DNA from: Bacillota bacterium
GTDB lineage: Bacteria > Sysuimicrobiota > Sysuimicrobiia > Sysuimicrobiales > Segetimicrobiaceae
Length of the DNA: 64,000 bases
Assembly: GCA_021324255.1 (NCBI GenBank)
Contig: JAJPJL010000063.1
Coordinates: forward strand, 29,217-93,216
Direction of reading: 5' to 3'
This document shows, one piece after another, positions 15,833 to 24,052 of this stretch (within the stretch, counting starts at the first letter, position 1; each line of letters begins with the position of its first letter). The notes below the pieces were generated by a model, which was not told where the DNA came from, made no database searches, and saw only the letters and a program-made list of their open reading frames with translations. The position numbers and the translations under genes were made by a program.

Positions 15833-16570
15833 GTGGCGGTTGTGCGCGGCGTCATCTTCGATCTCGGCAGCACCCTCATTCGCCGCACGGGCCTCGAGCT
15901 GGAGCAGGCCAAGTGCGCGGCGCTGGCCGCCTGGGCGGCGTCGGCGCTCGGTTATCCCGACGGCGCGGCGCTCAGCGGGCGCCTGCTCGAAATCCGGCTG
16001 GAAGGGTGGCGCCGCGCCGAGACCGAGCTGGTGGAGTATCGGGCGACCTGGGCCATTGCGCGGGCGTTCACGGAGGTCGGCCTGCCGGCAGACGAGGGCA
16101 CGCTGGCGCGGGCGGACCGCGTGTTTTTCCGGCCGGAGGTCCGGATCAGCCGCTTGTACCCCTGGGCGCACGAGGCGCTCGACGCGCTGGTCGCCATGGG
16201 CGTTCGCGTGGGGATGATCAGCAATGCCACGAGCCACCAACTCGTCGTCGACATCGCCGAGGCGCACGACATCGCCCGCTACTTCGATCCGCTCGTGAGC
16301 TCGGCCGGATTCGGGCACCCCAAGCCCCACGAGGGCATCTTCACGCACCTGCTCGGCGCCTGGGGGCTCCAGGCCGGCGAGGCCGTCATGGTCGGCGACA
16401 CGCTCGGGACGGATATCCTCGGCGCCGAGCGCGTCGGCATGCGATCGATCCTGGTCGACGTCGAGCCGAACCCCGACAACCGGCGCCACGCCGGCCGCGT
16501 GCGTCCGACCGCGACGGTGACGTCGCTCCGGGAGATCGCCCCGATCATCGAGCGCTGGACGGACGCGTAG
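15833..16570 (+). CDS. HAD-family hydrolase
   Basis: A 245-residue HAD (subfamily IA-like) hydrolase, probably a cytosolic phosphatase of small metabolites. Motif I is FDLGSTL: the nucleophile Asp is present, but the usual second Asp (DxD) is Gly, as in a set of HAD proteins that work poorly as phosphatases or have other roles. Motif II is MISNATS, motif III the Lys of HPKPHEGIF, and motif IV VMVGDTLGTDILGAERVG. It starts at GTG 15833 and diverges from ddl over a 61-base gap. Substrate unknown. Confidence 0.8.
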   Translation: MAVVRGVIFDLGSTLIRRTGLELEQAKCAALAAWAASALGYPDGAALSGRLLEIRLEGWRRAETELVEYRATWAIARAFTEVGLPADEGTLARADRVFFRPEVRISRLYPWAHEALDALVAMGVRVGMISNATSHQLVVDIAEAHDIARYFDPLVSSAGFGHPKPHEGIFTHLLGAWGLQAGEAVMVGDTLGTDILGAERVGMRSILVDVEPNPDNRRHAGRVRPTATVTSLREIAPIIERWTDA

Positions 16571-16571
16571 C

Positions 16572-17759
16572 CTAGAGCACCGCCAGCGCCTGATCGAAGT
16601 CGGCGATCAGATCGTCGAGGTCCTCGATGCCGACGGAGATTCGGATGAGCCCGTCGGCGATGCCCGCCGCGAGGCGGGCCTCCCGGGGCATGTTGACGCT
16701 CGTCGTGGAAGCCGGGTGCGTGACCAGCGTGCTCACACCCCCGAGGCTCACGGCGAGTGTTGCCACGCGCAGGGCTTCGACGCAGCGGGCGCCCGCGGCG
16801 ACGGCGCCGCGCACCTCGATGCTCATCATGCCGCCGTACCCGTCCGTCATCTGCCGCGCGGCCACCGCGTGCCGCGGATGCTCCGGCAGCCCGGGGTAGT
16901 ACACGCGCTCCACGGCCGGGTGCGCCGCCAGGTACCGCGCCAGCGCAAACGCGTTCGCGTTGTGGCGTTCCATCCGCAACCCCAGCGTCATGAGCCCCCG
17001 GATCAGCAGGTACGCGGCGAAGGGGTCGAGCACGCCGCCGAGGATGCGCATGGTGCGGACGCAGCGCCGGATCAAATCGCTGGGTCCCGCGATGACGCCG
17101 GCCGTCACATCGTGGTGGCCGCCCAGGTATTTCGTCGCGCTGTGGCACACGAGGTCGACCCCCAGCGCGAGCGGGCGCTGATTGTACGGGGTCGCGAACG
17201 TGTTGTCCGCGACGGTCCAGGCGCCGCAGCGCTTCGCCAGCGCGACGACGCCGGCGATGTCCGTGACGCCCAGCAAGGGGTTGTTTGGCGTTTCGATGTA
17301 GAGCAGCTTCGTCGACGGCCGGATGGCCCGACCGTACGCGTCGAGGTCGGGATCGTCCAGAAACGTGGTCTCCACGCCGTATCGCGGACACACCCCGTGG
17401 AACAGCTCGAACGTCGCTTGGTAGACCGCCTTCGGCACGATGGCATGGTCGCCGGCGCGCAGCAGGCTCAGCACCGCCGTGGAAATCGCGGCCATGCCGG
17501 AGGAGACGGCGAGGGCCGCCTCGGCCTGCTCGAGGAGCGCAACCTTCCGCTGAAACTCGTCCGTGGTCGGGTTGGCCCACCGCGTGTAGAAGTACCCCGG
17601 CCCGGTTTCCGCGCCCAGGCGCGCGCCCTCCTCTACCGTCTCGTAGCGGAAGGTGGCGGTTTGATAGATCGGCGGAACGACCGCACGGTGCCCGTCCGGC
17701 ACCCTGCCGCCGTGGATGGCTCGCGTCGTAAAGCCGTGCGCGCCGGGTTTCGTGGACAT
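16572..17759 (-). CDS. PLP-dependent Cys/Met-metabolism enzyme (cystathionine gamma-synthase/methionine gamma-lyase family)
   Basis: A 395-residue fold-type I enzyme of the trans-sulfuration family. The PLP lysine is in CHSATKYLGGHHD, and the cofactor contacts YFYTRWANPT, SSGMAAIST and VADNTFATP are present. The family includes cystathionine gamma-synthase, cystathionine gamma-lyase, methionine gamma-lyase and O-acyl-homoserine sulfhydrylases; sequence alone does not fix the reaction. The ATG at 17759 begins MSTKPGAHGFTTRAIHGG, as in relatives. It is convergent with the HAD gene and divergent from the nfo-like gene. An inverted repeat GGACCGG-N5-CCGGTCC lies 17 bases before the start. Confidence 0.85.
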   Translation of the reverse strand: MSTKPGAHGFTTRAIHGGRVPDGHRAVVPPIYQTATFRYETVEEGARLGAETGPGYFYTRWANPTTDEFQRKVALLEQAEAALAVSSGMAAISTAVLSLLRAGDHAIVPKAVYQATFELFHGVCPRYGVETTFLDDPDLDAYGRAIRPSTKLLYIETPNNPLLGVTDIAGVVALAKRCGAWTVADNTFATPYNQRPLALGVDLVCHSATKYLGGHHDVTAGVIAGPSDLIRRCVRTMRILGGVLDPFAAYLLIRGLMTLGLRMERHNANAFALARYLAAHPAVERVYYPGLPEHPRHAVAARQMTDGYGGMMSIEVRGAVAAGARCVEALRVATLAVSLGGVSTLVTHPASTTSVNMPREARLAAGIADGLIRISVGIEDLDDLIADFDQALAVL

Positions 17760-17775
17760 GGGTGCCAGGCTTCGT

Positions 17776-17794
17776 GGACCGGCCGGACCGGTCC
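17776..17794. repeat. Inverted repeat in the PLP enzyme/nfo divergent region
   Basis: GGACCGG-CCGGA-CCGGTCC, 7-bp arms, lies in the gap between the two divergent genes, close to the PLP enzyme start. It could be an operator or leader hairpin; GC-rich repeats of this size can also arise by chance. Confidence 0.3.
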
Positions 17795-17883
17795 TGCGAT
17801 CCCGTGAGGTCGCGTCATCCACGCCAGGCGCCATGCGTGCACGGCGGGGGGAACGTCCCGGGAGCGTCCCGAACCAGTCGACC

Positions 17884-18738
17884 GTGCCCATCGGCGCCCA
17901 CGTATCCACGAGCGGCCGCTTGTATGAGGCGGTGCCGCGCGCCCAAGCGATCGGCTGCGAGTGCCTGCAGATCTTCGTGGGCAGCCCCCGCCAGTGGCGG
18001 CTCGCGGTCTACCCGGATAGCGACCTCGCGGAGTTCCGGCGCCGGCGCACCGCCGCCGGGCTGGAGCCGCTCGTGGCGCACGCCTCATACCTGATCAACC
18101 TGGCCGCTCCCGATCCGGTGCTGCGACGCCGCTCGGTGGCCGCGCTCCGGCACACGCTCCGAGGCGTCGACGCGCTCCGGGGATCCGCCGTGATCACGCA
18201 CATCGGGAGCGCGCCGGAGGTTCCCTGGCCGCTCAGCAGGCGGCGCGTGGCCGCGGCGATCCGCCAGGCGCTCGCGGACGGCATCCGGAGCGAGCTCCTT
18301 CTCGAGGGCAGCGCGGGCGGCACGATCGGCGGGCGGTTCGAGGAGCTGCGCGAGATCCTCGACGAGGCCGGCGACCGGCGCGTCGGCGTGTGCCTCGACA
18401 CGGCGCACCTGTTCGCGGCGGGGTGGGACCTGAGAACCGCCGACGGCGTCGCGCGCGCGGTCGAGGCGTTCGACCGGACCGTCGGGCTACGTCGCCTGCG
18501 GGTGCTCCACCTCAACGATTCGCGGAGCACGCTCGGATCGCGGCTGGACCGGCACGAAAATATCGGCGACGGGCAGATTGGACGGGCGGGCTTTCGCGCC
18601 GTCTTCGCGCACCCCGCGCTCGGCCGGCTCCCCGCCGTCATCGAAACGCCGGGATTCGCGCGGACCGGCCCGGATCGACGCAACGTCGCGATCCTGAAGC
18701 GCCTCCGCGCCGCGGCCCGCTCGCGAAACGGGCGCTAA
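17884..18738 (+). CDS. nfo: Endonuclease IV-type AP endonuclease
   Basis: A TIM-barrel AP endonuclease of 284 residues that would cut DNA 5' to abasic sites in base excision repair. The three-zinc site residues of E. coli Nfo have counterparts: His in VAHASYL, His in THIGS, Glu in LLLEGSAGG, Asp and His in CLDTAHLFAAGWD, His in LHLNDS, Asp and His in DRHENIGDG, Glu in VIETPG. The family start is IGAHVSTSG, so I begin at GTG 17884; an ATG at 17833 would add 17 residues. It overlaps the next gene by one base (TAATG). Confidence 0.82.
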   Translation: MPIGAHVSTSGRLYEAVPRAQAIGCECLQIFVGSPRQWRLAVYPDSDLAEFRRRRTAAGLEPLVAHASYLINLAAPDPVLRRRSVAALRHTLRGVDALRGSAVITHIGSAPEVPWPLSRRRVAAAIRQALADGIRSELLLEGSAGGTIGGRFEELREILDEAGDRRVGVCLDTAHLFAAGWDLRTADGVARAVEAFDRTVGLRRLRVLHLNDSRSTLGSRLDRHENIGDGQIGRAGFRAVFAHPALGRLPAVIETPGFARTGPDRRNVAILKRLRAAARSRNGR

Positions 18739-18962
18739 TGCGGTGCGCAAACCATCCGGACCGCGCCGCGCTCGGGTACTGCGCGACCTGCGGCCGCCCG
18801 CTGTGCACGGCGTGCATCGTACGGACCAGCGCCGGCAACTATTGCGAGCGGTGCGCGGCGGGCGGAGATCGCCCCGCGCGGGCGCACCGCGGCATCCCGT
18901 GGTGGGCGGTCGCGCTCGGCGTGCTGGTGCTGTTCCTGATCGTACGGGCGTTCCTGCATTAG
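18738..18962 (+). CDS. Small B-box-like zinc-finger membrane protein
   Basis: A 74-residue protein with an N-terminal treble of Cys/His pairs (CANHPDRAALGYCATCGRPLC, read as C-H-C-C-C, and then CIV and CERC) like a B-box zinc finger. It ends with a single membrane helix (WWAVALGVLVLFLIVRAFL). Such proteins occur next to many bacterial genes and have no known role. Its ATG overlaps the nfo stop by one base, so it is translationally coupled. It converges with holB, with overlapping stops. Confidence 0.75.
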   Translation: MRCANHPDRAALGYCATCGRPLCTACIVRTSAGNYCERCAAGGDRPARAHRGIPWWAVALGVLVLFLIVRAFLH

Positions 18963-19984
18963 GAACGACCCCGCACCGGCACGCTCGAGGCCATGGCGAC
19001 AAACAAGGTCTCGAGCACCAGCCGGGCATTGAGATTGCGTCGGAGGTCCGCCTTCGCCGCCTCGATCGCCGCGGCGGCCGCGCGGAGCGCGGCCGGGTTC
19101 GCGCGGCCGGCCCACGCGGCGACCTCGGCGTGCGCGTCCGCGTTGGCGAGCGCCGCCGGGTCGCCGGCCTCCTGCCACACGAGCACGTCCCGGACCCAGA
19201 GCAGCGCCACATCGAGCCACCGCTCGATGTCATCGCGCCGGCGGGCGATGGACTCGGCCGCGTCGAGCAGCCGGATGATGTCGCCGCGCAGCGCGACGTC
19301 GAGCGCCCGAAGCACCTCCGCTCGCCGCTCCAACGGATCCTCTCCCGCGGCAGCGGCCGCGAGCGCTCGGCCCACACGCCCGCCGGAGAGCGCGGCGAGA
19401 AACGTCGCCCGGTCCTCCGGCACACCGGCCTGTTGCCGGAGCACGCGGACGACCTCCGGCGCCGGGATGAAGCCGAAGCGCACGGATTGGGATCTCGAGA
19501 CCAACGTCGGCAGCATCGCCGCGGTCGATTCCGAGATCAGGATGATGACGATGCCGGGCGGCGGTTCCTCCACCAGCTTGAGCAGGCTGTTGGCGGCTTC
19601 CGCGCGCATCGCCTCGGCGTCCTCGACGATAAACACCTTGCGCCGCCCCTCGTACGGCCCGTACGCGGCTTCGCGCTTGAGCTCCCGGATCTGGTCGATC
19701 CCGACGGCCCGGCGCTCCGTCCCGCTCTCCGTGCGCCCGGCGGAGATCACCCGCAGATCCGGGTGCGCCGCGGCGCTCACCTTGCGGCACGCCGCGCACC
19801 GGCCGCAGGCGTCGTCGCCGCCTTCCGCGCACAGCAGGGCCTGGGCAAAGGCTCGGGCCGTGGTGAAGCGTCCGACGCCGGCCGGCCCGACGAAGAGGTA
19901 CGCGTGCGAGACCCGTCCGCTGCGGAGCGCCCCCTGCAGCAGCAGCCGCGCGTGGCGCTGATCGACCAGATCGCGGAACGGCAC
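18959..19984 (-). CDS. holB: DNA polymerase III delta-prime subunit (clamp loader)
   Basis: A 341-residue AAA+ subunit of the clamp loader. The Walker A region reads GPAGVGRFTTA, with Arg for the usual Lys; delta-prime need not bind ATP, so this is acceptable. The zinc module CGRCAACRKVSAAAHPD, a DAEAMRAEAANSLLKLVEEPP segment and SRSQ sensor follow. The GTG start overlaps the darA stop (TAGTG). Order tmk-darA-holB is that of Bacillus (tmk-yaaQ-yaaR-holB) without yaaR. Confidence 0.9.
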   Translation of the reverse strand: MPFRDLVDQRHARLLLQGALRSGRVSHAYLFVGPAGVGRFTTARAFAQALLCAEGGDDACGRCAACRKVSAAAHPDLRVISAGRTESGTERRAVGIDQIRELKREAAYGPYEGRRKVFIVEDAEAMRAEAANSLLKLVEEPPPGIVIILISESTAAMLPTLVSRSQSVRFGFIPAPEVVRVLRQQAGVPEDRATFLAALSGGRVGRALAAAAAGEDPLERRAEVLRALDVALRGDIIRLLDAAESIARRRDDIERWLDVALLWVRDVLVWQEAGDPAALANADAHAEVAAWAGRANPAALRAAAAAIEAAKADLRRNLNARLVLETLFVAMASSVPVRGRS

Positions 19985-20313
19985 TAGATCTTGACGAGGC
20001 GCTCCACGTCCAGCACAAACACGGTGGCGCCGCCGACCTGCACCTTCACCGGATACGAGATGTAGGAGTCCACCGGCTCGACGACCGGCGGGAGCGGGCT
20101 GACGAGCTGCTCGCGGACACGGCAGGTCTTTTGGATCACCGCCAGCGCGTCGTCCACGCGGGCTTCGTCGGTGCCGATGAGGATCGTGGAGTTACCTTCG
20201 CGCAGAAAGCCTCCCGTGCTGGCGAGCATCGTCGCCTGGAACTCGGCCGCGACGAGGGCTTCCATGAGGCGCCGGGAGTCCTTTTCTTGCACGATCGCGA
20301 GGATTAGCTTCAT
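19984..20313 (-). CDS. darA: Cyclic-di-AMP receptor DarA (PII-like, YaaQ)
   Basis: A 109-residue PII-like trimeric signal protein that binds c-di-AMP. The start MKLILAIVQEKDSRRL, the STGGFLREGNSTILIG loop and the terminal GGATVFVLDVERL are the family pattern. Its partner is unknown even in Bacillus. It lies between tmk and holB, the conserved place of the gene. GGGGAGGAG precedes the ATG. Its presence implies that the organism makes c-di-AMP, though no cyclase is in the window. Confidence 0.93.
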   Translation of the reverse strand: MKLILAIVQEKDSRRLMEALVAAEFQATMLASTGGFLREGNSTILIGTDEARVDDALAVIQKTCRVREQLVSPLPPVVEPVDSYISYPVKVQVGGATVFVLDVERLVKI

Positions 20314-20379
20314 GGGCGGCTCCTCCCCCTGACCCCGCCCCGGCGGCGAGTTCGGACGCGCCGCGGGGCCCGGGGCTCC

Positions 20380-21092
20380 TTACGGTACAATCTCCGCGCG
20401 CGGCCCGCCCTGCTCTCCGCGCAAGAACCCGGCGACCAGATCCCAGATGGCCCGGTGCACCTCCTGCACCGACCCTCGCGCGTCCACCACCCGGATTCGC
20501 CGAGGCTCATTCCCGGCTAGGGTGAGAAACCCCTCTCGCACTCTCCGATGAAACGCCAGCGTCTCGCGCTCCAGGCGATCCCCGCCCCCCCAACGCTCGA
20601 CGCCCGCGCGTCCGGCCTCGCCGCGCGCCCGCGCCAGCCCGACCTCCGGGTCGATGTCCAGGAGCACCGTGAGGTCGGGCAGCAGTCCGCCCGTGGCGAC
20701 CTCGTTGACCGACCGGACGATGGGGATGCCGAGGCCGCGCCCGACGCCCTGGTAGGCGAGCGACGCATCGACGTAGCGGTCGCAGACGACGACGGCGCCC
20801 TCGGCGAGCGCCGGGCGGATCACCTCGGCCACGAGCTGCGCGCGGGACGCGGCGAAGAGCAGCATCTCCGTGCACGATGCGAGCTCGCCGTGTCCGGGAT
20901 CGAGCAGGAGCGCCCGAATGCGCTCCCCGATCCGCGTCCCGCCGGGCTCCCGGACGAGCCGCGCCGGGCGCCCCGCGGCGCGAAGCGCGTCCGCGAGCAG
21001 CGCGGCCTGGGTGCTCTTGCCGGCGCCTTCCGGTCCCTCGAGCGTCAGGAACGCGCCGGCCGGCGGCCGGCCGTCCCGGTCCGCGGCGTCAC
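20380..21092 (-). CDS. tmk: Thymidylate kinase, readable only with a one-base frameshift near the start
   Basis: Makes dTDP from dTMP for DNA synthesis. The reading frame that ends at 20380 carries the whole kinase: the P-loop [12 protein letters not shown], the REPGGT segment, [12 protein letters not shown] and the LID region. But upstream of the P-loop this frame has no ATG, GTG or TTG; the first ATG is at 20865, after the P-loop. A GTG at 21092 overlaps the upstream stop as GTGA, the habit of this genome. It reads in another frame for about 15 codons until a GC-rich hairpin at 21055-21071. One missing or extra base there would join it to the P-loop frame, giving about 236 residues. This is a sequencing or assembly indel, a true lesion, or recoding. 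Confidence 0.8.
21055..21071. repeat. GC hairpin at the tmk frameshift point
   Basis: GCCGGCC-GGC-GGCCGGC, perfect 7-bp arms with a 3-base loop, lies exactly where the tmk frame must change. Such hairpins cause sequencing errors and can also stimulate ribosomal frameshifting. Confidence 0.6.
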
Positions 21093-22645
21093 TGCGGATA
21101 GATGACCACCCGCCGGAACGGATCCGTACCCTTGCTCTCGGACGCGAGTCCGTAGCGCTCGACGAGCTGATGCTGCAGCCGCCGCACGTACGAGTTTTGG
21201 GGCGACAGCTCCACGGGTTGCGCCGCCGACATGACCTCGGAGATGGCCTCCTCGACCTCCCGGAGCGCTACCTCCTCCGCGCTCAGCCGGTCCTCGACGC
21301 CGAAGATCTCCCGCAGGACGCCTTCGATTTGCGAGAGCGTGTTGCTCTTGATGACGCGGGTTGGCAGGCCCCGCGATCCGGCCTCGCGGAGCCGCTTCGG
21401 CTGGCGCTTCTCCTGGGACTTGAGCGTCAGCAGGACGTCCGCGCCGTACAGCGTGTCGGCGATGGCCGCCGGCACGCGCAACTCGCGGATCGCCCGCTCC
21501 AGCCGGTTCCGGCTGACCGCGTAGGGGTAGATCCGCACCACCTTGTGCGGCGCCCCCGATGGGACGCCGCCCGCGGCCGGCCGGTGACCGTTTGGAGACG
21601 GCGCGGCGAGCTCCTCGGCCTCGCCGCTCGTGATGCGTACCTCGCCCTCGGGCGTGCGGGTCCGGATCTCCGGCCGCGGAACCGATCCGCGCAGGAACCG
21701 GTCCACCACCTGGGCGACGTCGTGATGCACGGCGAGCCGGTCCTTTTCCTGGATCTCGATCACCACGTCGAAGGTCGGCGGCGCCTTGCGTTCGAGCACG
21801 GTCTTTTGGGTGCCCCGGCGGCGCGCTTCCTCATCGCTGAGGGTCACCGCCTGGATCCCCCCGATGAGATCGCACAGCGTCGGGTTCTGCAGCAGGTTGT
21901 CGAGCGTGTTGCCGTGCGCGGTCGCGATCAGCTGCACGCCCCGTTCGGCGATCGTGCGGGCCGCGAGCGCCTCGGCCTCGGTCCCGATCTCGTCGATGAC
22001 GATGACCTCGGGCATGTGGTTCTCGACGGCCTCGATCATCACGGCGTGCTGGAGCTCGGGGTATGGGACCTGCATGCGCCGCGCGCGGCCGATGCCCGGA
22101 TGCGGGATATCCCCGTCGCCCGCGATTTCGTTGCTCGTGTCGACGATCACGACGCGTTTGGCCACCTCGTCGCTCAACACCCGGGCGCTCTCGCGCAGGA
22201 GCGTCGTTTTGCCCACCCCCGGACGGCCCAGCAACAGCACGCTCTGGCCCGCCTCGATGACGTCGCGCACGATATCGACCGTGCCAAAGACCGCGCGGCC
22301 GACGCGCAGCGTCAGCCCGATCACCTCACCGACCCGATTGCGGATCGCGGAGATGCGGTGGAGCGTACGCTCGATCCCGGCGCGGTTGTCCTTGCCGAAC
22401 GTTCCGACACGGCTCGTGACGTAGTGCATCGTCTCGCGGGTCACGTACGTGTCGGACAGGCGCACGGCCCGGCTCGCGAACCGGGCTTCCGGCTCGCGCC
22501 CGAGATCGAGCACCACCTCCAGCAGCGCGTCGACGTCCGGGTGCGACTCGATGGCGCGGCGGATGTCCGAGGGCAACACCGCGAGCAGAAGGTCGAGGTT
22601 GTCGGTAATGTGGATCTGGTGGCCTGCCACCAACGGTCGTCTCAC
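21089..22645 (-). CDS. R3H-domain AAA ATPase, Ycf45-like
   Basis: A 518-residue protein of the family called R3H domain/Ycf45 in cyanobacteria and plastids. A PilT-like ATPase core carries Walker [17 protein letters not shown] and Walker [12 protein letters not shown], followed by an [15 protein letters not shown] segment. The C-terminal part holds an R3H-type single-stranded nucleic-acid-binding motif ([15 protein letters not shown] and [13 protein letters not shown]). The cellular role is unknown. The GTG at 22645 has GGAAAGG upstream. It heads the R3H-tmk-darA-holB run, and its leader carries a promoter and then a terminator hairpin. Confidence 0.85.
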   Translation of the reverse strand: MRRPLVAGHQIHITDNLDLLLAVLPSDIRRAIESHPDVDALLEVVLDLGREPEARFASRAVRLSDTYVTRETMHYVTSRVGTFGKDNRAGIERTLHRISAIRNRVGEVIGLTLRVGRAVFGTVDIVRDVIEAGQSVLLLGRPGVGKTTLLRESARVLSDEVAKRVVIVDTSNEIAGDGDIPHPGIGRARRMQVPYPELQHAVMIEAVENHMPEVIVIDEIGTEAEALAARTIAERGVQLIATAHGNTLDNLLQNPTLCDLIGGIQAVTLSDEEARRRGTQKTVLERKAPPTFDVVIEIQEKDRLAVHHDVAQVVDRFLRGSVPRPEIRTRTPEGEVRITSGEAEELAAPSPNGHRPAAGGVPSGAPHKVVRIYPYAVSRNRLERAIRELRVPAAIADTLYGADVLLTLKSQEKRQPKRLREAGSRGLPTRVIKSNTLSQIEGVLREIFGVEDRLSAEEVALREVEEAISEVMSAAQPVELSPQNSYVRRLQHQLVERYGLASESKGTDPFRRVVIYPQ

Positions 22646-22696
22646 CGTGCCTTTCCGGGTCCGACCCCGGCACGTCGCGAGCCCATCCCGGCGCCC

Positions 22697-22736
22697 AAAA
22701 AAGACAACGAGGAGAACCCCCCTGGCGGCTCTCCTC
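22697..22736 (-). terminator. Intrinsic terminator inside the R3H-tmk-darA-holB leader
   Basis: On the minus strand GAGGAGA-N14-TCTCCTC (arms 22730-22736 and 22709-22715) is followed by GTTGTC and a run of six T (22697-22702). It lies downstream of a good promoter and 50 bases before the R3H gene start. It can therefore act as an attenuator of this operon or end a short RNA of about 75 bases; it also could end rlmI transcripts. Confidence 0.65.
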
Positions 22737-22777
22737 TGTCCGAGGCTACCCCTATGGCATCCAGCATTCTCGCCTAC

Positions 22778-22806
22778 ATTATATAGGGGGCCCTGCCACC
22801 CTGCAA
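22778..22806 (-). promoter_or_regulatory. Promoter with consensus -10 before the R3H leader
   Basis: Minus strand: TTGCAG (22801-22806), 17-base spacer, then a perfect TATAAT (22778-22783). Transcription would start near 22771, well after the rlmI stop at 22828, and run through the leader hairpin. Confidence 0.75.
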
Positions 22807-22827
22807 TATCTTCCCCGGCGGCATGCG

Positions 22828-23988
22828 TCAATCCACGGCGAAGATCAGGCACTTGAGATAGCGCGTTTCCGGCATGGCGGGGTGGACCGGATGGTCCCGG
22901 GCCTGCGAGCGGCTCTCGACCAAGCGGATGTACCGGCGGGCGTCGCGTGACGCCTCCCAGACGGTCCCGAGGAGCGCGGCTTCGGCCACGTGAAAGGAGC
23001 ACGAGCACGTCACGAGCCAGCCGCCCGGCGCCACCAGCTTGAGCGCGCGGAGGTTGATCTCTTTGTAGCCGGCGAGCCCCGCGGCCAGCGCGGTCCGCGT
23101 CTTGACGAACGCGGGCGGATCGAGCACCACGAGGTCCCATCGCGCGGGCTCGGCGCAGAGGCGCCGCAGCTCGTCGAACGCGTTTGCCACGCGCGGGCGG
23201 TACCGGTCGCCGGCGCCGTTGAGCGCCGCGTTGCGCTCTGCCGCCTTGACGGCGTCCAGGGAAGCCTCGATCCCCACGGCGCTCGCCGCGCCGCGCGCGA
23301 GGGCGTGCAGCGCCCACGCCCCGGTGTACGAGAACACGTCGAGCATCGCGCCGCCCGGCGCGAGCGCCGCCACGTGCCGGCGGTTCTCGCGTTGGTCGAG
23401 AAAGAAGCCGGTCTTCTGGCCGCGCGCAACATCGACGACGAAGCGGACGCCGTCTTCCTCGATCAGGACCTCCGTGGCCCCCGCCCCCGTGAGCCACCCC
23501 GTGTCCCGCGGCAGCCCCTCGAGGCGGCGCACCGCGGGATCGTTGCGCGCGAAGATGCCGCGCGGCGCGAGCAGATCGCCGAGCAGCCGCGCCAGCATCT
23601 CCTTGCGGCGGTCCATACCGAGCGTGAGGGTCTGCAGCACGAGCACGTCGCCGTAGCGGTCGACGACGAGCCCGGGGAGGCCGTCGCTCTCCCCGAAGAC
23701 GAGGCGGCACGCGGTCGTGTCCCCGACAACACGCCTGCGCACCGCGATCGCGCGGGCGAGGCGCTCGCGAAAGAACGCCTCGTCCACGAGCTCCCCGGGG
23801 GACGCGAGCAGGCGGATCGCGATGGCGGAGCGGGTGTTGAGGAGGCCGATGCCGAGCGTGCGACCGCCGGCGGCATGCACCTCGACGGCGTCGCCGTCGA
23901 GGGCGGGGCCATCCAGCCGGGCGATCTCGTTGCGGTACACCCAGCGGTGGCCCGCGCGGATCCGCGCGTCCCGGCCGGGATGGAGCAC
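22828..23988 (-). CDS. rlmI: Class I SAM-dependent rRNA (cytosine-C5) methyltransferase, RlmI family
   Basis: A 386-residue enzyme with an N-terminal PUA domain ([20 protein letters not shown]), an EEHD-like middle region with [18 protein letters not shown], the SAM motif [15 protein letters not shown], and the catalytic region [11 protein letters not shown] and VTCSCSFHV. RlmI makes 5-methylcytosine 1962 in 23S rRNA. The start is uncertain: GTG 23988 directly before the PUA domain, with GGGGG upstream, fits the family; an ATG much further upstream overlaps the EndoQ gene. Confidence 0.85.
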   Translation of the reverse strand: MLHPGRDARIRAGHRWVYRNEIARLDGPALDGDAVEVHAAGGRTLGIGLLNTRSAIAIRLLASPGELVDEAFFRERLARAIAVRRRVVGDTTACRLVFGESDGLPGLVVDRYGDVLVLQTLTLGMDRRKEMLARLLGDLLAPRGIFARNDPAVRRLEGLPRDTGWLTGAGATEVLIEEDGVRFVVDVARGQKTGFFLDQRENRRHVAALAPGGAMLDVFSYTGAWALHALARGAASAVGIEASLDAVKAAERNAALNGAGDRYRPRVANAFDELRRLCAEPARWDLVVLDPPAFVKTRTALAAGLAGYKEINLRALKLVAPGGWLVTCSCSFHVAEAALLGTVWEASRDARRYIRLVESRSQARDHPVHPAMPETRYLKCLIFAVD

Positions 23989-24052
23989 GGCCGCAGGCCC
24001 CCGGGCGCGCGTGCGAGGCGCGCCGCGGAGCGGGCCGGATGCCGCGCCGCGG

